Notes under the pieces: generated by a model
Databases searched by the model: none
Told to the model about the DNA's origin: nothing
What the model saw: only the letters and a program-made list of their open reading frames with translations
Program-made: the position numbers and the translations under genes
Source: Halobacteriovorax marinus
GTDB taxonomy: Bacteria > Bdellovibrionota > Bacteriovoracia > Bacteriovoracales > Bacteriovoracaceae
Direction of reading: 5' to 3'
DNA: 64,000 nucleotides
NCBI GenBank assembly: GCA_002163155.1
Contig: MAAO01000004.1
Coordinates: forward strand, 1-64,000
Shown here: positions 60,601 to 64,000 of the stretch, one piece after another
Layout of the letters: each line of letters opens with the position of its first letter
Numbering within the stretch: the stretch's first letter is position 1

Positions 60601-61088
60601 GATCTTTCTCCAATACATAAATTTAAGAATTGATAAAAGAATCTATAGGCAATAAGAGAAAAACCTAAAGGAATGATTCCCACAAGATATCCACTTTGTA
60701 TTCCCCAGAAGACAGGCTTACCATACTTTAGTTCTATCAATAGAAATCCATAAGAAGCATAAATCATCCATACTAAAGTACAAAAAGAAGTCAGTGCAAC
60801 GATTCTCTTAATCCAAATTAGGGCGTGATCTTTTTTTATAGATTCTAAATATTTTCCAATGATATCAATTCCAATGTGAGTCCCTCTTCCTGTAGCCAAA
60901 ACACCACCTAAAAAAGTACTTAAGAAGACTAAGTGCCGAACAAATGGCTCAATCCAATGAAATGTCATATCAAACCATCTAAGTACAATGGCCAGGACAC
61001 TAAAGAGAAGCATTGTAAGCACACCAATGACTAAAAACCAGGTGGCTAATTTTTCTATGAATAGATCAATTAATCTAAGTGCCTTCAT
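60597..61088 (-). CDS. dctQ: TRAP transporter small permease DctQ
   Basis: 163 residues, four helices, with RWFDMTFHWIEPFVRHLVFLS typical of DctQ. The start overlaps the DctP stop (TAATG). Confidence 0.92.
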   Translation of the reverse strand: MKALRLIDLFIEKLATWFLVIGVLTMLLFSVLAIVLRWFDMTFHWIEPFVRHLVFLSTFLGGVLATGRGTHIGIDIIGKYLESIKKDHALIWIKRIVALTSFCTLVWMIYASYGFLLIELKYGKPVFWGIQSGYLVGIIPLGFSLIAYRFFYQFLNLCIGERS

Positions 61089-62059
61089 TAAAGTTGGCTC
61101 TCCAATTTAGATAAGGCTTCAGCAGAAAAGAGCTTTCCTTTTAGTTTTCCGATAACTTCTTTTCTAAGAACCTTTCCACGATCAATATCTGCCTTAGAGA
61201 ACTTTAAGAATTCAATTCCTTGTGCTTTCATTGCAGCAAGAGCATCTTGATTATCTTTATCATTCCCTTTATTAATTTCGCCTACAAATTTCTGAGAAAT
61301 TTCTTCAATAATTTTTCTATGCTCAGGACTAATTTTATTCCAAGTTTTGTCATTTATTAAGAATGCTCCTACAGAAAAGGAGATAGGTAGATCGATGACA
61401 TATTTAATTTTAGTATTCCACTGTAGAGAAATAATTCCAAGTGGCGGAGCATAAGCAGCTTGAATAACTCCAGTAGAAAGTGAAGAAAGAACATCTGGCA
61501 GTGAAAGTGGAACAGAAACAAATTTCATAGTTTCAATCATTGTTGAAACAAGAGTATCCCCTTCCCATGACCAAATCTTAACTCCCTTCATATTTTCTAA
61601 AGAGTCTGTTTTCTTCTGAGAAACAAAGTAGACATTTCCAATTTCAAAGAAGCCTAGGTTTTTGAATTCATTCTCTGCAAACTTCTTATTAAAAAATGGT
61701 TCCATTTTCTTTACTAACTTTAAAGCCTTTTCTCTATTATGGAAAAATGTAAATGGTAATTCAATGACTCTCACATCACCATTAATATCCCCAAGAGTTT
61801 TCCCAGTGAAAATCCCTCCATGAAGCTGACCAATTCTAATTTTTCTTAGAACATCCGGCTCGTCTCCTTGAGAACCACCAAAGTAAAACTTTATTTTTAC
61901 TTTCTTATTAGTTTTTTGCTTAATCTCTTTGGCCATTCTTTTTAAATTCTTTGACCAATTTGTTCCCTCAGGAGCAAGCACACCAACTTTAATTTTTAGT
62001 GCTGAAACATTCGTACAAAATAGAGCTGCTAAGATAATTGTTGAAATTATTTTTTTCAT
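61088..62059 (-). CDS. dctP: TRAP transporter solute-binding protein DctP
   Basis: 323 residues from the ATG at 62059 after AGGTGACG. Signal peptide MKKIISTIILAALFCTNVSA. Type: KIKVGVLAPEGTNWSKNLKRM, RKIRIGQLHGGIFTG, and a substrate-pocket region DVLSSLSTGVIQAAYAPP. Close to the TatP type that partners a TatT protein. Substrate unknown, perhaps hydrophobic acid. Confidence 0.92.
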   Translation of the reverse strand: MKKIISTIILAALFCTNVSALKIKVGVLAPEGTNWSKNLKRMAKEIKQKTNKKVKIKFYFGGSQGDEPDVLRKIRIGQLHGGIFTGKTLGDINGDVRVIELPFTFFHNREKALKLVKKMEPFFNKKFAENEFKNLGFFEIGNVYFVSQKKTDSLENMKGVKIWSWEGDTLVSTMIETMKFVSVPLSLPDVLSSLSTGVIQAAYAPPLGIISLQWNTKIKYVIDLPISFSVGAFLINDKTWNKISPEHRKIIEEISQKFVGEINKGNDKDNQDALAAMKAQGIEFLKFSKADIDRGKVLRKEVIGKLKGKLFSAEALSKLESQL

Positions 62060-62074
62060 TTTCGTCACCTATTA

Positions 62075-63058
62075 TTAGAATAAATCTTCTTGATATTTCT
62101 TTATTACTTCATACCTTTTTACAGCAAGAGACTGATAAAGTCTCAGTCTAGGCTCTTTAAACGCATTGTCTAATTTTCTATTGGGTTTACCTAGTAATTC
62201 TCTATAATGTTTTCTAAGTGCTGATTCCATGAAGAATTGTTGAGTTTTAAACTCTTCTTCATCAGACATGGGTATTATATAAAATTGCATAAAGGCGACT
62301 CTTGCTAACCAATTGTTGGGATTATTCTTGATTAACTTTTCAAAAATTTTCTTTCCTTTCTCTGGGTTGCCTCCCAACATTTTAGGTCTTGAAGCCTCAT
62401 ATGTACCATAGAAGATTTGGCAAACTCCAAAGCTAATATCTGGCTCTTTATTACAAACCCAATCAAACATTCCCTTCACAATTGGTAGATAAGATACAAG
62501 AGTCATATCTGTTTTCTGAAGGTTAATCATTCCACCCAAGGCTTGGGCCGTAAATAGAATGGCTTCATAACTTTCCATGTTATTAGATAGGTGCATATTT
62601 AATTTTGCTTCTACTCCACCCTCTTTATTTTGAGATTTCACAATATCGTCCCAAGAGATTCCTTCATTTCCGAGGAATCTTCTTCCATAGGCAAAGGCTT
62701 TAGCGTAGTTATAGATCGCCTGATCACCATATGAACTGCTCTCTTCTTCAGCAAAATAATCATTTAAGTATTCGGTTTCATTGATCGCAAAGGCATAACC
62801 GGCATAACCCTTTATAGCCGTCACTAATAATTCCACATCGTTAGGCTTCAGATAAAGTAAACCATCTACCAGTAGTAAATTGCCTAAAGCTCCCTGTTTG
62901 AAGTTCTGCCAATTTCCTTCTGTCTCTAATCCCTTCGTTGCGTCGTACATAAGTGTCCCAGTCGTCCCAACTGCGATTTTTTGAACGCTTCCACAGCTAC
63001 TTAGCACCCCTACTGTCAAAAGTGACAACAGTAGCGACCTGATTGAGTGATTAGACAT
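62075..63058 (-). CDS. TRAP transporter TatT-like lipoprotein
   Basis: About 327 residues from the ATG at 63058 (ribosome site AGGAAG). Lipobox LSSC at residues 19-22. TPR-like helices (YAKAFAYGRRFLG, MESYEAILFTAQALGGMINLQK) match TatT (Treponema Tp0956), a trimeric partner of the TRAP binding protein. First gene of the operon. Gram-negative TatPT systems are thought to handle hydrophobic ligands. Confidence 0.82.
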   Translation of the reverse strand: MSNHSIRSLLLSLLTVGVLSSCGSVQKIAVGTTGTLMYDATKGLETEGNWQNFKQGALGNLLLVDGLLYLKPNDVELLVTAIKGYAGYAFAINETEYLNDYFAEEESSSYGDQAIYNYAKAFAYGRRFLGNEGISWDDIVKSQNKEGGVEAKLNMHLSNNMESYEAILFTAQALGGMINLQKTDMTLVSYLPIVKGMFDWVCNKEPDISFGVCQIFYGTYEASRPKMLGGNPEKGKKIFEKLIKNNPNNWLARVAFMQFYIIPMSDEEEFKTQQFFMESALRKHYRELLGKPNRKLDNAFKEPRLRLYQSLAVKRYEVIKKYQEDLF

Positions 63059-63352
63059 AATTCGTCTTCCTTTTTGACATTTTTCCATAGATTTAATGTA
63101 TAGATTGCCCTAGATTTCAGCTATTTACAACTCACGGCGCACGCGGTCAAAACTTCCGCCTATAGAGGGTGATTTTTCTGGCAATATGTGTTAAAATAAG
63201 TGAAACTTGATCCAATTTATTGAGTTAAGTTTGTACACTCATTTACCGACAAGGTACAAGTTATAGCAAATTTGGCTAAAGGATTCGCCGTTGTTAAAAA
63301 CATGCTTAAAAGGTAGAAATACCCATCTTCTTGATCATCCATAGGTACTAGA
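63059..63352. other. Intergenic region between divergent TRAP operon and the 63416 gene
   Basis: No gene is supported here. A TAAAAT at about 63190 could be the -10 of the plus-strand transcript. Confidence 0.35.
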
Positions 63353-63408
63353 CCTCCTATTTGTGTGAACTGAAGGTGAATAAAATTCAGACACACTAAA
63401 AAAGGAGG
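63353..63408 (+). promoter_or_regulatory. Nested leader hairpin hiding the ribosome site of the 63416 gene
   Basis: CCTCCT (63353-63358) pairs with AGGAGG (63403-63408), the ribosome site. GTGTG (63363-63367) pairs with CACAC (63392-63396). CTGAA (63370-63374) pairs with TTCAG (63386-63390) over an 11-base loop. About 18 base pairs in one arm. Confidence 0.65.
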
Positions 63409-63415
63409 AAGTCGC

Positions 63416-63622
63416 ATGAGCACTTCAAATGAAACATCTACACAAAATGAAAACCTGATCAAAATTGATCACAAAGGGTTCAAAAGAGCTACAAAGTCAG
63501 CGAGTCGCTCACTAAGCCTTAAACCTTCTAGATCATTTGCTGGAATTAAAAGTATTAGATCGAGAACTGCACTGGCAACGACAAAAGTTGTAACTTCTAA
63601 CGATAATTTAGCGGATAAGTAG
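63416..63622 (+). CDS. Small basic protein
   Basis: 68 residues. AAAGGAGGAAG ribosome site, the strongest here. Rich in Ser, Thr, Lys and Arg with no hydrophobic segment; SLSLKPSRSFAGIKSIRSRT is the middle. It could be a nucleic-acid binding or ribosome-associated protein; no family recognised. The leader hairpin masks its start. Confidence 0.6.
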   Translation: MSTSNETSTQNENLIKIDHKGFKRATKSASRSLSLKPSRSFAGIKSIRSRTALATTKVVTSNDNLADK

Positions 63623-63631
63623 GACAGGATT

Positions 63632-63943
63632 CTACCTGCTACGTTTTGATCTACTCTTCTTATTAAAGCTTCTTTGTAAGCTCTTGATGGCCTTTTCTCT
63701 TTCTTGATCTAATTCCAATATATTTTTCTCATGAATAGATTGTAAGAAATTCTTTCTAGCAATGAAGAGGTTGTTTATAAAGGTCGTTTGCAAGGCCTTC
63801 AGCTCTCTAAAACACAGCCCCCTCTCTTCCTTTGTTAACTTATTAATTTTATCACTTTGTTCACTGTTATCCATGAGAATTAACGAGGAGAACTCTCCGT
63901 TGCAAACTTTCTTCTTATGCGAGAAAAATGTTTCCAAACTCAT
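63632..63943 (-). CDS. Small helical hypothetical protein
   Basis: About 103 residues from the ATG at 63943; a TTG 6 bases upstream is also possible. All-helical, charged, with a basic C-terminus (SFNKKSRSKRSR). No signal. Convergent with the 63416 gene by 10 bases. Weak ribosome site. Confidence 0.45.
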   Translation of the reverse strand: MSLETFFSHKKKVCNGEFSSLILMDNSEQSDKINKLTKEERGLCFRELKALQTTFINNLFIARKNFLQSIHEKNILELDQEREKAIKSLQRSFNKKSRSKRSR

Positions 63944-64000
63944 TTTCAAATCATGGACTTCAAAAAGGTAATTATTTGAACTAATAGTTTTTATTTTAGA

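Noticed and set aside
63217-63462. 81-codon minus-strand frame
   Set aside because: Overlaps the structured leader and start of the 63416 gene, has no ribosome site and mixed composition.
1-64000. CRISPR arrays, rRNA and ordinary tRNA genes
   Set aside because: No regularly spaced repeats or cloverleaf-type genes other than the tRNA-like part of tmRNA were found by eye.

Overview
The window is a 64 kb stretch of an AT-rich (roughly 36-37% GC by eye) Gram-negative chromosome. The gene families point to a Bdellovibrio-and-like predatory bacterium, most likely a marine Bacteriovorax/Halobacteriovorax type. Supporting signs are the many lipoproteins and secreted proteins with KLTSC/VSC-type lipoboxes, a TIGR02147-family regulator beside a secreted protease-like protein, a TatT-containing TRAP transporter, a gliding-type GldA/GldF/GldG ABC system, and outer-membrane proteins ending in Phe. 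The genus is an inference; no rRNA is present. About 67 genes are supported, plus tmRNA.

Layout. 0.5-4.4 kb: a secreted protein, a Uup-like ABC-F ATPase and a lipoprotein. 4.9-9.7 kb: an accessory patch next to tmRNA with a Fic protein, a DDE transposase, a short broken-looking secreted protein, and two overlapping genes sharing an Asp-rich calcium-type motif, the first of which lacks its 5' end. 9.7-10.1 kb: ssrA on the minus strand. 10.2-20.8 kb: a hybrid histidine kinase, an M15-type peptidase, a GrpB protein, a trypsin-TPR-ankyrin lipoprotein and a MATE pump. 21-32.6 kb: small secreted proteins, a membrane-anchored small heat-shock protein, the TIGR02147 pair, LysR, a nitroreductase, threonine aldolase and a single-domain response regulator. 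32.6-38.7 kb: a large secreted peptidase/barrel protein divergent from a Pal-lipoprotein-CpoB-nucleotidase/cytochrome operon. 38.7-46.6 kb: housekeeping genes (tsaD, rsmA, smpB, glutathione peroxidase, radical SAM, Na/Ca exchanger). 46.6-50.7 kb: tdk-hpt-GHMP kinase-DUF429 cluster and Yip1. 50.7-55 kb: Gld-type ABC operon. 55-57.7 kb: DHH phosphoesterase and small proteins. 57.7-63.1 kb: TatT-DctP-DctQ-DctM TRAP operon with a Lys-Pro-rich fifth gene. 63.4-64 kb: two small proteins.

The most interesting signal is not a protein. Several unrelated leaders contain an upstream arm complementary to the Shine-Dalgarno (SD) sequence of the following gene. The clearest are an 11-bp perfect pair at 32568-32618, a 10-bp perfect pair at 21308-21348, a nested hairpin of about 18 bp at 63353-63408 and a nested pair at 22952-23001. 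A three-way-junction-like leader abuts the SD at 26377-26438. These are candidates for a shared mode of translational control, though some left arms may lie upstream of the transcription start. Other points of note are a lipoprotein gene that appears to start at ATT just after pal, and the truncated gene at the 3' end of tmRNA, a classic integration site. No CRISPR array, rRNA or ordinary tRNA was seen.
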